From the NCBI GenBank assembly GCA_949297145.1, contig CASFQO010000011.1:1-64000 (forward strand): a stretch of DNA of 64,000 nucleotides. Direction: 5' to 3'. The translations under genes and the position numbers were made by a program. Below the pieces are notes generated by a model that ran no database searches, was not told the DNA's origin, and saw nothing but the letters and a program-made list of their open reading frames with translations. This stretch comes from an uncultured Alphaproteobacteria bacterium. Lineage in GTDB: Bacteria > Pseudomonadota > Alphaproteobacteria > RF32 > CAG-239. Position 1 is the first letter of the stretch, and the number at the start of each line of letters is the position of its first letter. This document shows positions 47,861-55,341 of this stretch, one piece after another.

Positions 47861-48139
47861 ATGAACGATAAAATCAGCGTTGAATTGAACATCATCAACG
47901 AAAGAGGTCTGCATGCCAGAGCTGCAGCCAGTTTTGTAAAGGCTATAGACGGGCTCGATGCAAATGTAGAGGTAGAAAGATTAGGTCAAACCGTAGACGG
48001 CAACTCCATTATGGGTTTAATGATGTTAGCAGCGGCCAAAGGAACAACCATTAAAGTTTCCGCATCCGGCCAAGACGCACAAAAAGCCATTACCAACATA
48101 ACCGAACTCGTTAATAACAGGTTTGGCGAAAATCAATGA
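47861..48139 (+). CDS. ptsH: Phosphocarrier protein HPr
   Basis: 92 residues. NERGLHARAA holds the phosphorylation site His18, and NSIMGLMMLAAAKG holds Ser49, the position used by HPr kinase. It relays phosphate from enzyme I to the adjacent EIIA. No hprK or ptsI is in this window. Its stop overlaps the methyltransferase ATG by 4 bp (ATGA). Confidence 0.95.
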   Translation: MNDKISVELNIINERGLHARAAASFVKAIDGLDANVEVERLGQTVDGNSIMGLMMLAAAKGTTIKVSASGQDAQKAITNITELVNNRFGENQ

Positions 48140-49068
48140 CAAATACACCGGCTCCCCGCAACAAAACCATTGTCTTAAGTGACGCCGAAATAGATGAATA
48201 TTCATCAAGAGCATTAACACTGACTAAAAAAGCAAAAGTCAGTGAAATTTTAAACCGCACCATTTGGCAAGACACCTTTGATGCGCTTCGCTTTCTGCCG
48301 GCAAATTTTGCGGATTTAGTTGTAGTGGATCCGCCCTATAATTTAACCAAAAAATTTGGCACCAAAGAATTCAAGTCAATGGATTGGAACGATTACAAGC
48401 GTTGGATGGATAAATGGCTGGCAGAAGTCTTCATCTCCTTAAAGCCCAATGGGAGTCTTTATATTTGTTCAGATTGGAACACTTCTATTGCCATACCGGA
48501 GATTGCCGGCAAATATTTTTTGCTCAAAAACCGCATCACCTGGGAAAGAGAAAAAGGCCGTAGCTCCGGCAACAATTGGAAAAACTGCATAGAAGACATT
48601 TGGTTTTTCACCAAATCAAGCGAATACACCTTTAATCTGGACGCCGTAAAATTAAAACGTCCGGTACTTGCCCCCTACAAAGATGACAATGGCATCCCCA
48701 AAGATTGGCAAGAAGATGATGAAGAAGAAGGCAAAAAATACCGTTTAACCGCTCCGTCAAATCTTTGGACGGATATTTCCATTCCCTTCTGGTCAATGGC
48801 CGAAAACACCCCTCACCCAACGCAAAAGCCTGAAAAATTGATTGCCAAATTAATTTTAGCTTCGAGCAACGAAGGCGATGTGGTGTTTGACCCGTTTTTA
48901 GGTTCCGGTACAACTTCGGTAACCGCCGCCAAATTAGGACGCCAATATGTGGGCATAGAGCGCGAAAAAGAATATGTTGCATTAGCGGAAAAAAGATTAG
49001 AGATGGCGCAAACTGATAAAACCATCCAAGGCTATGAAGACGGGGTGTTTAAACTGCGCCACGCATAA
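48136..49068 (+). CDS. Orphan beta-class DNA methyltransferase (N6-adenine or N4-cytosine)
   Basis: 310 residues. The catalytic DPPYN motif at 65-69 precedes the target-recognition region; the SAM-binding FLGSGTT motif is at 254-260, with PHPTQKPEKLI before it. This motif order defines the beta class. No endonuclease or specificity gene is adjacent. It is shorter than CcrM (about 358 residues) and lacks its C-terminal extension, so a GANTC role is not supported. Recognition site unknown. The 4-bp overlap with ptsH puts DNA methylation in the phosphorelay operon. Confidence 0.9.
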   Translation: MTNTPAPRNKTIVLSDAEIDEYSSRALTLTKKAKVSEILNRTIWQDTFDALRFLPANFADLVVVDPPYNLTKKFGTKEFKSMDWNDYKRWMDKWLAEVFISLKPNGSLYICSDWNTSIAIPEIAGKYFLLKNRITWEREKGRSSGNNWKNCIEDIWFFTKSSEYTFNLDAVKLKRPVLAPYKDDNGIPKDWQEDDEEEGKKYRLTAPSNLWTDISIPFWSMAENTPHPTQKPEKLIAKLILASSNEGDVVFDPFLGSGTTSVTAAKLGRQYVGIEREKEYVALAEKRLEMAQTDKTIQGYEDGVFKLRHA

Positions 49069-49189
49069 GGATTGAAGAAAGACTTTTGTATTTTTGAGCA
49101 TACAAATATCGAAATACTAAAAACGCTGCACAAAAATACCGATTAACATCTTGATTTTAAGATATATTCTAATAAAACGAAAAAAACTA

Positions 49190-49218
49190 TTGCAAAAACA
49201 TATAACCTCGTATATAGT
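49190..49218 (+). promoter_or_regulatory. Promoter of the candidate noncoding RNA
   Basis: TTGCAA (49190-49195), exactly 17 bp, TATAGT (49213-49218). Transcription should start near 49225. Nothing with an open frame follows before the terminator at 49387-49410. Confidence 0.7.
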
Positions 49219-49224
49219 GACACA

Positions 49225-49410
49225 CGAATTTGATAAAGAGCAAATTCAGGGCATCAGAACCCCTTAAGCAATAGACCTACTCTTGCAGGTAAAAGAAAAA
49301 TATACAGTCACGTTCGGACGGATGTCGACGAATAAGAGCTACTCAAATAAGTCGAGCCGTCAATTGCTTACGGTTTCTGAACATCCGCCCGCCTTATTCG
49401 CGGGCTTTTT
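49225..49410 (+). ncRNA. Candidate structured noncoding RNA (about 186 nt)
   Basis: Lies in the 511-bp gap between the methyltransferase and ftsH. A strong promoter precedes it and an intrinsic terminator ends it. Internal pairings: a 5' hairpin GAATTTG/CAAATTC (about 49226-49247); a long-range stem TCAGAACC (49254-49261) with GGTTTCTGA (49374-49382, one bulge); AAGCAAT (49267-49273) with ATTGCTT (about 49363-49369), continued by GAC/GTC; and an inner hairpin TCGAC/GTCGA with GAG-CTA-CTC at its tip. CGGATGT/ACATCCG could form an alternative or pseudoknotted pair. Size and the extended rod resemble 6S RNA, but I cannot confirm that. No SRP RNA, RNase P RNA or tmRNA signature is present. An ftsH leader with an attenuator is another option. 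Confidence 0.55.
49387..49410 (+). terminator. Terminator of the candidate noncoding RNA
   Basis: GCCCGC (49387-49392) pairs with GCGGGC (49400-49405), 7-nt loop, then TTTTTC. Confidence 0.85.
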
Positions 49411-49474
49411 CTTTACCTCATTTCAAAAATCAAGACAATCTACCCCCAAGTTTTTTCAAAAACAAAAATAGCTA

Positions 49475-49522
49475 TTGAGTTTTGAGCGAGTTCGCTCTAT
49501 ATAATATATCTGAGTAAACTCA
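49475..49522 (+). promoter_or_regulatory. ftsH: ftsH promoter with two dyads
   Basis: TTGAGT (49475-49480) and TATATAAT (49498-49505) frame a perfect dyad, GAGCGA-GT-TCGCTC (49484-49497), in the spacer. A second dyad, TGAGT-AA-ACTCA (49511-49522), lies near the expected start site. A leader hairpin AAGCCC-GATAAA-GGGCTT follows at 49531-49548. The dyads look like repressor or activator sites. The remaining sequence from 49411 to 49474 has no recognised feature. Confidence 0.5.
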
Positions 49523-49579
49523 AGTAATATAAGCCCGATAAAGGGCTTAAGATGATGTAAAAAAGGGAAATGAAAATAG

Positions 49580-51445
49580 ATGAAACCGATGAAAAGCATG
49601 ATATTTTGGCTGGTTGCATTTTTAGTGCTCAGTGTGATTATGAACAATTTCACACCAACGGCACGCCAAAATGCCGCAACCCCGATAGCCTTTTCGGAAT
49701 TTATGGATAAAGCCGAAAGCAGCCAAGTAGAGTCCGTCACAATTGTAGGCAATGACATCTATGGAAATTACAACAACGGCACAAAATTCAGAACTTATGC
49801 CCCGTTTGATCCAAGCATGGTAGAAAGCCTGCGTAAAATGGGCGTCAAGATAGAAGCCCGCCCGATAGACACTTCAGAAAGCACCTTCTGGGGCATTGTC
49901 ATTTCGTGGTTCCCGATGTTGTTGTTAATCGGCGTCTGGATATTTTTCATGCGCCAAGCAAACTCCGGCAACAATAAAGCGATGAGTTTTGGCAAATCCA
50001 GAGCAAGATTGATAGAAAACACCAAAAAAGTCACCTTTGCAGACGTTGCCGGCGCAGACGAAAGCAAACAAGAGCTTGAAGAGATTATAGATTTTCTGAA
50101 AGACCCGCAAAAGTTTCAACGTTTGGGCGGCAAAATTCCGAGAGGCGTTTTGTTGGTTGGCCCTCCGGGAACAGGTAAGACTTTACTGGCCAAAGCTGTC
50201 GCCGGAGAAGCAAATGTTCCGTTCTTTTCCATTTCCGGTTCAGACTTTGTAGAGATGTTTGTCGGTGTCGGGGCATCTCGTGTCAGAGATATGTTCGCCC
50301 AAGCCAAAAAGAACGCACCATGCTTGCTGTTTATTGATGAAATAGACGCTGTCGGTCGTCATCGTGGGGCTGGTTTAGGCGGCGGAAACGATGAACGCGA
50401 ACAAACCCTCAACCAATTATTGGTAGAAATGGATGGTTTTGAGCCCAATGAAAACGTCATCATAATCGCTGCGACCAACCGTCCGGACGTTTTGGATCCG
50501 GCTTTACTGCGACCGGGACGTTTTGACCGTCAAGTAACGGTAAGTAATCCGGATGTTAAAGGACGTGAAGAGATTTTGAAAGTCCATACGCGTAAAGTAC
50601 CTTTGGCCAAAGATGTTGATTTAAGCGTAGTCGCTCGCGGCACCCCTGGTTTTTCGGGCGCAGACTTAGCAAACTTAGTCAACGAAGCAGCTCTCCTTGC
50701 CGCCCGCAAAAACAAGCTTAAGGTCAGCTCTTCAGACTTTGATGAAGCCAAAGATAAAGTCTTAATGGGTAATGAGCGCAAATCTATGGCGATGGATGAG
50801 AAAGAAAAGCAATTAACGGCTTATCACGAAGCCGGGCATGCAATTTGCTCATTAAATGTCAAAGATACCGATCCGATACACAAGGCCACAATTATTCCGA
50901 GAGGCCGTGCCTTAGGTATGGTACAGCAATTGCCGGAAAAAGACAAATACTCTTATACACGTGCGCAAATGTTATCACGCTTAGCCATCTTGATGGGTGG
51001 ACGTGTGGCAGAAGAGTTAAAATTCGGCTATGATGCCGTCACCTCTGGAGCGTCATCGGATATCAATGCCGCAACAAATTTGGCTCGCGCGATGGTAACC
51101 GAATGGGGCATGAGCGACTTATTGGGGCCGATTCGTTATTCCGAAAACTCCAATGAAGTTTTCTTAGGCCGCGCCGTAACTCAAAATCAGAATATGAGTG
51201 AAGATACGGCACGTTTGGTGGATGCTGAAATCAAAAGACTAGTAACCGATGGTTATGAAGAAGCCAAAAAGATTTTGCAATCCCACAAAAAAGATTGGGA
51301 AACTCTAGCTCAAGCGTTAATGGAATATGAGACCCTTACCGGAGATGAAATCAAAGACATCTTAGCCGGTAAAACGGTTGATAAAAACAAAGACGCTCCT
51401 GTTCCGGAAGAAAAACGCACCAAAGCGTCCGTACCGGAGCTATAG
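49580..51445 (+). CDS. ftsH: ATP-dependent zinc metalloprotease FtsH
   Basis: 621 residues. Two membrane spans (about 5-22 and 103-124) flank a periplasmic domain. The AAA domain has Walker A GPPGTGKT (194-201), pore motif [13 protein letters not shown], Walker B FIDEID (251-256) and the second region of homology with RPGRFDRQV. The zinc site is HEAGH (416-420). It degrades misfolded membrane proteins and regulators such as LpxC in E. coli. Monocistronic, preceded by a complex promoter/leader and followed by a terminator. Confidence 0.98.
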   Translation: MKPMKSMIFWLVAFLVLSVIMNNFTPTARQNAATPIAFSEFMDKAESSQVESVTIVGNDIYGNYNNGTKFRTYAPFDPSMVESLRKMGVKIEARPIDTSESTFWGIVISWFPMLLLIGVWIFFMRQANSGNNKAMSFGKSRARLIENTKKVTFADVAGADESKQELEEIIDFLKDPQKFQRLGGKIPRGVLLVGPPGTGKTLLAKAVAGEANVPFFSISGSDFVEMFVGVGASRVRDMFAQAKKNAPCLLFIDEIDAVGRHRGAGLGGGNDEREQTLNQLLVEMDGFEPNENVIIIAATNRPDVLDPALLRPGRFDRQVTVSNPDVKGREEILKVHTRKVPLAKDVDLSVVARGTPGFSGADLANLVNEAALLAARKNKLKVSSSDFDEAKDKVLMGNERKSMAMDEKEKQLTAYHEAGHAICSLNVKDTDPIHKATIIPRGRALGMVQQLPEKDKYSYTRAQMLSRLAILMGGRVAEELKFGYDAVTSGASSDINAATNLARAMVTEWGMSDLLGPIRYSENSNEVFLGRAVTQNQNMSEDTARLVDAEIKRLVTDGYEEAKKILQSHKKDWETLAQALMEYETLTGDEIKDILAGKTVDKNKDAPVPEEKRTKASVPEL

Positions 51446-51456
51446 TGCACAGATAA

Positions 51457-51486
51457 AAAAGCCTGCTCAAACGCAGGCTTTTTTAA
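51457..51486 (+). terminator. Intrinsic terminator of ftsH
   Basis: AAAGCCTGC pairs with GCAGGCTTT around a 6-nt loop, followed by a T-run. Confidence 0.88.
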
Positions 51487-51527
51487 TATCACAAATTCAA
51501 AATAAAGAAAAGCCGTGCATCCTTGCA

Positions 51528-51596
51528 TAAAAAGCAAAACGCCCCTTTTTTCAAGAGGCGTTTATACGTAATTTAATTGAGCTATCAAGCAGCTTT
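51528..51596. repeat. 69-bp direct repeat, copy 1 (contains the J-domain gene terminator and last codons)
   Basis: Identical to 52569-52637 except for one base (68 of 69), same orientation, 1,041 bp apart. It covers the stop and last codons (Lys-Ala-Ala) of the J-domain gene plus its terminator hairpin (AAACGCC...GGCGTTT type, functional on the minus strand with TTTTGCTTTTT after it). Confidence 0.92.
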
Positions 51597-52481
51597 CCGA
51601 CGAAGTTCTGCTTCCAAATAAGCATGATAGCTTTGTACCTTTTGGAACATTTCTTTGGCTTTCGCATTTTGATTCTTATCCGGATGATACAGTTGAATTA
51701 AGTAGCGATACGCTTGTTTCAAACTTGCTTCCGTTAAAGTTTCAAATGTCAATCCAAACAGAGCATACGCCTCGTTGTTATCCATTAAACTTTGAGGTGT
51801 TCTGATGATTTTACCGTCCAAGAAATCTCTAAACTCCGGCATTGTTTCCGCGAGTTTGCGACATAAGATGATTAAATCATCTGGACTCAATGTCCATGCC
51901 TTCGCATTTTTACTCAAGATTTGATACTGTTGCGAAGTTACGAAAATTCCGTTAAAGTTTAACCGAATACCTCCTAAATCTTCTGTAGATTTATTCGCAT
52001 CAGATTGTTGACGTTGCTCTTTCGACGGGCGAATACTTTCTCGTGCGCGCTTTGCCACAACATCATAAAACTCTTCTTGCCACTTTTGATAGTCGCTGTT
52101 TTGAAGAGCAACCTTCAAACGTTCCAACAAGATACTCGTTTCTTCAGAACTTTCCAAATAGTCATTCCAAAACTTTGTCACAAGCTCTTCACAAAAGAGA
52201 CGATTTTCCTCTTGTAACTGTCTGAAACGTTCATTTTCAACCTTTGCTCTTGCTTGTTTTTGTTCTTGCGTTACATCCTCGTGCGTTGCTTGTTCTCGCA
52301 TCGTTAATTCTTGCCAAACTTGCTCTAAATCTACTAATTCAGGGCTTACACTTCTTTGCCGTTTACATCTTTGTTGCCATTGGATTGATCCTCTACTTTT
52401 TTCGACTTCATCCAATATAACACCTATAAGTATCGCAACAATCCAGAACACTGGTAGAGAAAGAGTACATAAAACATCCAT
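51585..52481 (-). CDS. Membrane-anchored J-domain protein with a C-terminal J domain
   Basis: 298 residues. One N-terminal membrane span (about 5-24), a long charged coiled coil (about 50-170), then a C-terminal J domain (about 237-296) with the HPD motif at 266-268 and FQKVQSYHAYLEAELRRK. J-domain proteins stimulate DnaK; this one would place DnaK activity at the inner membrane, like DjlA, though DjlA-specific domains are absent. The start is uncertain: ATG at 52481 or the in-frame ATG at 52505, 14 nt from the predicted transcript start. No Shine-Dalgarno. A clear promoter lies at 52526-52553. Confidence 0.82.
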   Translation of the reverse strand: MDVLCTLSLPVFWIVAILIGVILDEVEKSRGSIQWQQRCKRQRSVSPELVDLEQVWQELTMREQATHEDVTQEQKQARAKVENERFRQLQEENRLFCEELVTKFWNDYLESSEETSILLERLKVALQNSDYQKWQEEFYDVVAKRARESIRPSKEQRQQSDANKSTEDLGGIRLNFNGIFVTSQQYQILSKNAKAWTLSPDDLIILCRKLAETMPEFRDFLDGKIIRTPQSLMDNNEAYALFGLTFETLTEASLKQAYRYLIQLYHPDKNQNAKAKEMFQKVQSYHAYLEAELRRKAA

Positions 52482-52525
52482 AACATAAAAGTTTTTAAGT
52501 TCATAATAATTGTTAATTGACTTTA

Positions 52526-52553
52526 TCTTAGCAGCGCTTCAACTTTTGTCAAG
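52526..52553 (-). promoter_or_regulatory. Predicted promoter of the J-domain gene
   Basis: Minus strand TTGACA (52553-52548), 16-bp spacer, TAAGAT (52531-52526). Short leader with ATTATTATGAA shared with the next accessory gene. Confidence 0.65.
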
Positions 52554-52568
52554 TTTTTTGTACCGATT

Positions 52569-52637
52569 TAAAAAGCAAAACGCCCCTTTTTTCAAGAGGC
52601 GTTTATACGTAATTTAATTGAGCTATCAGGCAGCTTT
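52569..52637. repeat. 69-bp direct repeat, copy 2 (remnant gene end used as a terminator)
   Basis: Copy of 51528-51596. Here the Lys-Ala-Ala-stop codons are not attached to a J-domain gene. The hairpin now serves as terminator for the 135-aa membrane protein, whose stop is 37 bp away. This is best read as the 3' end of a lost tandem J-domain paralog. Confidence 0.85.
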
Positions 52638-52673
52638 GCACAGATTTCCGCTACTAAATACGAGTTAGGACAT

Positions 52674-53081
52674 TCAAACCGTGAGTTTCAGCTTCTTAGT
52701 TTGTCTGTTTTGCATTTCAGGAAGAAAAAACAAAGCACTCACCCACCATATTGCAGATGGTATCAAAAGAGCTAAAAGATGTTCAAAATTGCCTACTATT
52801 CCACCGGATGGGGCAAGACAAAAGCTGATAACACTCAGCACGCTAAAAATCGCCACTAAATACATAACGACCGCAAGCCCCTCAAGTTTATATGCACTCC
52901 GAAATAAATCCAGAAATTGCAGAGTAACCAGCAAAAGTCCTAGCAACATGACCACACCCAGACTATACCATGGCAACCAAAACACATTTATACCACAGAC
53001 CAAACCAACAAGCCCGACAATACATAACTGACCGATAATAAATAGATACGGCCACCAAATTTTACTAAAAATTTTTTCCAT
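52674..53081 (-). CDS. Small four-span membrane protein
   Basis: 135 residues with four hydrophobic segments (about 9-29, 35-56, 66-89, 97-120) and a basic C-terminal tail (NRQTKKLKLTV). No family recognised. AAGGA lies just before the ATG, within an overlapping 12-codon upstream frame (53103 to 53065). It sits between the duplicated terminator and a 189-aa accessory gene. Confidence 0.65.
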   Translation of the reverse strand: MEKIFSKIWWPYLFIIGQLCIVGLVGLVCGINVFWLPWYSLGVVMLLGLLLVTLQFLDLFRSAYKLEGLAVVMYLVAIFSVLSVISFCLAPSGGIVGNFEHLLALLIPSAIWWVSALFFLPEMQNRQTKKLKLTV

Positions 53082-53123
53082 AATCCTTAAATTTAAAGTT
53101 CATAATAATCAATAACCGCCCTT

Positions 53124-53152
53124 AAAGTAGCTCCTAATATATCTTGTGTCAA
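53124..53152 (-). promoter_or_regulatory. Predicted promoter of the four-span membrane protein
   Basis: Minus strand TTGACA (53152-53147), 17-bp spacer, TACTTT (53129-53124). The leader resembles that of the J-domain gene. Confidence 0.5.
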
Positions 53153-53177
53153 TCTTTATAATTGCCCCTCCTTGCCA

Positions 53178-53208
53178 CAAAAAAAAGGAGCCGCCGAAGC
53201 AGCCCCTA
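53178..53208 (-). terminator. Intrinsic terminator of the 189-aa gene
   Basis: On the minus strand AGGGGCTGC and GCGGCTCCT pair around a TTCG tetraloop, with eight T residues after. Confidence 0.88.
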
Positions 53209-53231
53209 AAATAGTGATGAGTTTATTACGA

Positions 53232-53801
53232 TTAGTCAAAATAAAGATTATCGTAATAAAGAGGTGACCACTGGTTTAAGTGCATCTTTCCCCTTTCATC
53301 AAATAAAAGTTTTTTTCTACCCACCACGAGGTTGACTTTAACCAAAGTCCCTCCTCTTCCTCGTGAGCCATTGGAGCGGTAATACATCCATCCTCCATCG
53401 GCCTCACGGATGAGGTAAAAGCGGTCGTTTATCGGCATAAAAGCTCGTACATTTTCGTGCAGAACCATGCCGTGTTCGTTTATCACCTTCAGCCCGTGAC
53501 CTTTCACAAGGTCATAGTCTGAAATCACCTCAATTTCTTCAGCAGACACGATGCGGTAGTTACCAATCTGTGTCGTTTTCTGCCCATTAAAGGCAACTAA
53601 AGTCTGCCAGTCGGGCGTATATTCAAATACCTGCCCGTCAAGCATTGAAATTTTGTTAGACTTGGTTCCGACAGCAATTTTTTCAACACCTGTCATAATT
53701 GGCGTTTTGCTGTTTTTATCAGCATAAAGATTAGAACCACGAAGAATAACACCACTAAAAACCGGCGCAACATGTGCAGCCGATAAAACTGAATTTCTCA
53801 T
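53232..53801 (-). CDS. Beta-rich hypothetical protein, SD-less accessory gene
   Basis: 189 residues, almost entirely short beta-like strands: ISMLDGQVFEYTPDWQTLVAF, LKVINEHGMVLHENVRAF, RFYLIREADGGWMYYRSNG. The strand-loop pattern with aromatic residues resembles the tandem paralogs at 61-63 kb and WG-repeat-like or beta-propeller blades, but identity is too low to call homology by eye. No signal peptide. The ATG is preceded only by A/T. It has its own promoter (53852-53880) and a strong terminator. Confidence 0.68.
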   Translation of the reverse strand: MRNSVLSAAHVAPVFSGVILRGSNLYADKNSKTPIMTGVEKIAVGTKSNKISMLDGQVFEYTPDWQTLVAFNGQKTTQIGNYRIVSAEEIEVISDYDLVKGHGLKVINEHGMVLHENVRAFMPINDRFYLIREADGGWMYYRSNGSRGRGGTLVKVNLVVGRKKLLFDERGKMHLNQWSPLYYDNLYFD

Positions 53802-53851
53802 AATTATAAAAAAATAAAAAAATTAAACAAATTCTTATCAAAAACTTCCTT

Positions 53852-53880
53852 ACCATACCACATTTTTCACCCCCATGCAA
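53852..53880 (-). promoter_or_regulatory. Predicted promoter of the 189-aa gene
   Basis: Minus strand TTGCAT (53880-53875), 17-bp spacer, TATGGT (53857-53852); leader of about 45 nt made mostly of A and T. Confidence 0.55.
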
Positions 53881-53909
53881 GTGTTTTTTGTCAAAAAAAT
53901 CATTTTAGT

Positions 53910-53947
53910 CAAAAAAAGAGGATTGAAACCATTCGTCTCAACCCTCA
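53910..53947 (-). terminator. Intrinsic terminator of the 224-aa membrane protein gene
   Basis: On the minus strand GAGGGTTGA pairs with TCAATCCTC, followed by seven T residues. Confidence 0.8.
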
Positions 53948-53967
53948 ACACCATACAAAAGTTTTAA

Positions 53968-54642
53968 TTATGCGTTCCAACCTTGCTTTTGCAGCTTAAA
54001 TTGATACAACGCCCCCACGGCAATATAAGGCAAGAACATTTCACTCGATTCTTCCAACAACTGACAAATTGCATACGTTTGCTCCGGCAGCGCCACACCG
54101 TTATGAGCTTTCCGCCAGTTAGAAGGAAATCTATCCACCCACTTTGCGCACACACCTACCGTACACAAAACGGCAATAGACCATGTCACCGGATTAAATT
54201 GGAAAAATGAACGCACTAAATGTTTAGAATATTTAACCGCCAAATAAATCACCGCACCGGCAACAATCAGCAACACTAACCCGAAAATAATTTTCTCACT
54301 CAACGGATTATTCGGGTTCAAGAAAAATCTAGACTTAAACGGAGTTGTATCTGTTTTGGACAAGTGGTGCTGAATCCCTTGTTCGCGCAACAAAGCACAC
54401 ATAGATAAAAACAACAGCATCGCCCATGTTTTAATTCTATCCTGAAAATTATCACACAACACCAACAATACCGCAATCAAAACCACATAGCCAAAGTGCG
54501 TAATATCCTCAATAACTCCGCCCTCTTCAGTAATGCTTAAAATATCATTCGGATACAGATGATAAACACCTGCCATAAACGCCCCACATAACAGAACAAA
54601 CGCAACCGGCATAAACAGAGGTGACATAAATATTTTTTTCAT
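53968..54642 (-). CDS. Polytopic membrane protein of unknown function
   Basis: 224 residues with about five hydrophobic segments (8-28, 48-64, 70-87, 115-138, 150-166). Likely functional residues sit near the membrane: EEGGVIEDITHFGY, LLREQGIQHHL, WVDRFPSNWRK and LEESSEMFLPYIA. The glutamate/histidine/arginine pattern suggests an enzyme or channel acting in the membrane plane, but I cannot name it. Monocistronic with a terminator. Confidence 0.7.
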   Translation of the reverse strand: MKKIFMSPLFMPVAFVLLCGAFMAGVYHLYPNDILSITEEGGVIEDITHFGYVVLIAVLLVLCDNFQDRIKTWAMLLFLSMCALLREQGIQHHLSKTDTTPFKSRFFLNPNNPLSEKIIFGLVLLIVAGAVIYLAVKYSKHLVRSFFQFNPVTWSIAVLCTVGVCAKWVDRFPSNWRKAHNGVALPEQTYAICQLLEESSEMFLPYIAVGALYQFKLQKQGWNA

Positions 54643-54745
54643 ATTAAAAGTCCTAGTTCGTTAACAAATATGGGAAAATTGTAAAAACAAAAAATAATCA
54701 AGCAACAAAAAAGTCCGCGCTGTGAATAAGTAAAGATGTATAATT

Positions 54746-55327
54746 TTACCAGCGAATTTCTGCATTTTGCTCCAGTATTCCGACAAGCCTCTTCAACACA
54801 CTTTGCTCCACAAACTCCCCTTTTCTAACCCAAATTGCGCTTTCCACCTCATCTTGCACATAAAAAGGTGAAACACGCCGATAATTTTTTTGCAACACCG
54901 CCACACTATCGGTAATCACAGCGCGTTCTCCTTCTAAATTTTGCATTTCACCATAATAAACACAATCCACCACAATCCGCGGCTTGAGCTTTTCTTTTCC
55001 GGTCATAAATAACGCATAAACCACCGCCCCACCGGCAACATAAATATCCTCTTCCACATCAGCCATTGCCTTTTGAGAGGTAATGACGCAATGATGCGCC
55101 TCATCACTAACTTCATAATTTTCGTCTGACGTTAAAACAAAAATCCGACATCCCTCAATCGTCCGATTAGGAAAACTCTCATACGTCACTCTGCCGCAAA
55201 CAATCGTCTGTCCGGCCACCACATCCAAAAAATGCTTAGCATCGCTCGGTACATTCCAAGGAATATGTTTTCCAATTCCGATAACATCATCGCCCAAATG
55301 CCGACACCACATAGCCACAACAGTCAT
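54746..55327 (-). CDS. folA: Dihydrofolate reductase, divergent
   Basis: 193 residues, longer than the usual 160. DHFR motifs are recognisable: VIGIGKHIPWNVPSDAKHF with the catalytic aspartate, TIVCGRVTYESFPNR, RIFVLTSDENY, IYVAGGAVVYALFM. A C-terminal extension of about 40 residues (from VRKGEFVEQS) has no match I know. It reduces dihydrofolate to tetrahydrofolate. It lies 14 bp downstream of rnhB, so the two share a transcript. Confidence 0.85.
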   Translation of the reverse strand: MTVVAMWCRHLGDDVIGIGKHIPWNVPSDAKHFLDVVAGQTIVCGRVTYESFPNRTIEGCRIFVLTSDENYEVSDEAHHCVITSQKAMADVEEDIYVAGGAVVYALFMTGKEKLKPRIVVDCVYYGEMQNLEGERAVITDSVAVLQKNYRRVSPFYVQDEVESAIWVRKGEFVEQSVLKRLVGILEQNAEIRW

Positions 55328-55341
55328 AAAGTCTTCTCCTC

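Noticed and set aside
49225-49410. tmRNA, SRP RNA or RNase P RNA
   Set aside because: No tag-peptide reading frame or CCA acceptor end, no GGAAG-type SRP tetraloop region, and too short and without conserved core for RNase P.
51528-52637. Possible insertion sequence or integron with flanking repeats
   Set aside because: Repeats are direct, contain a gene end and a terminator, and no transposase or integrase is present; duplication with partial loss fits better.
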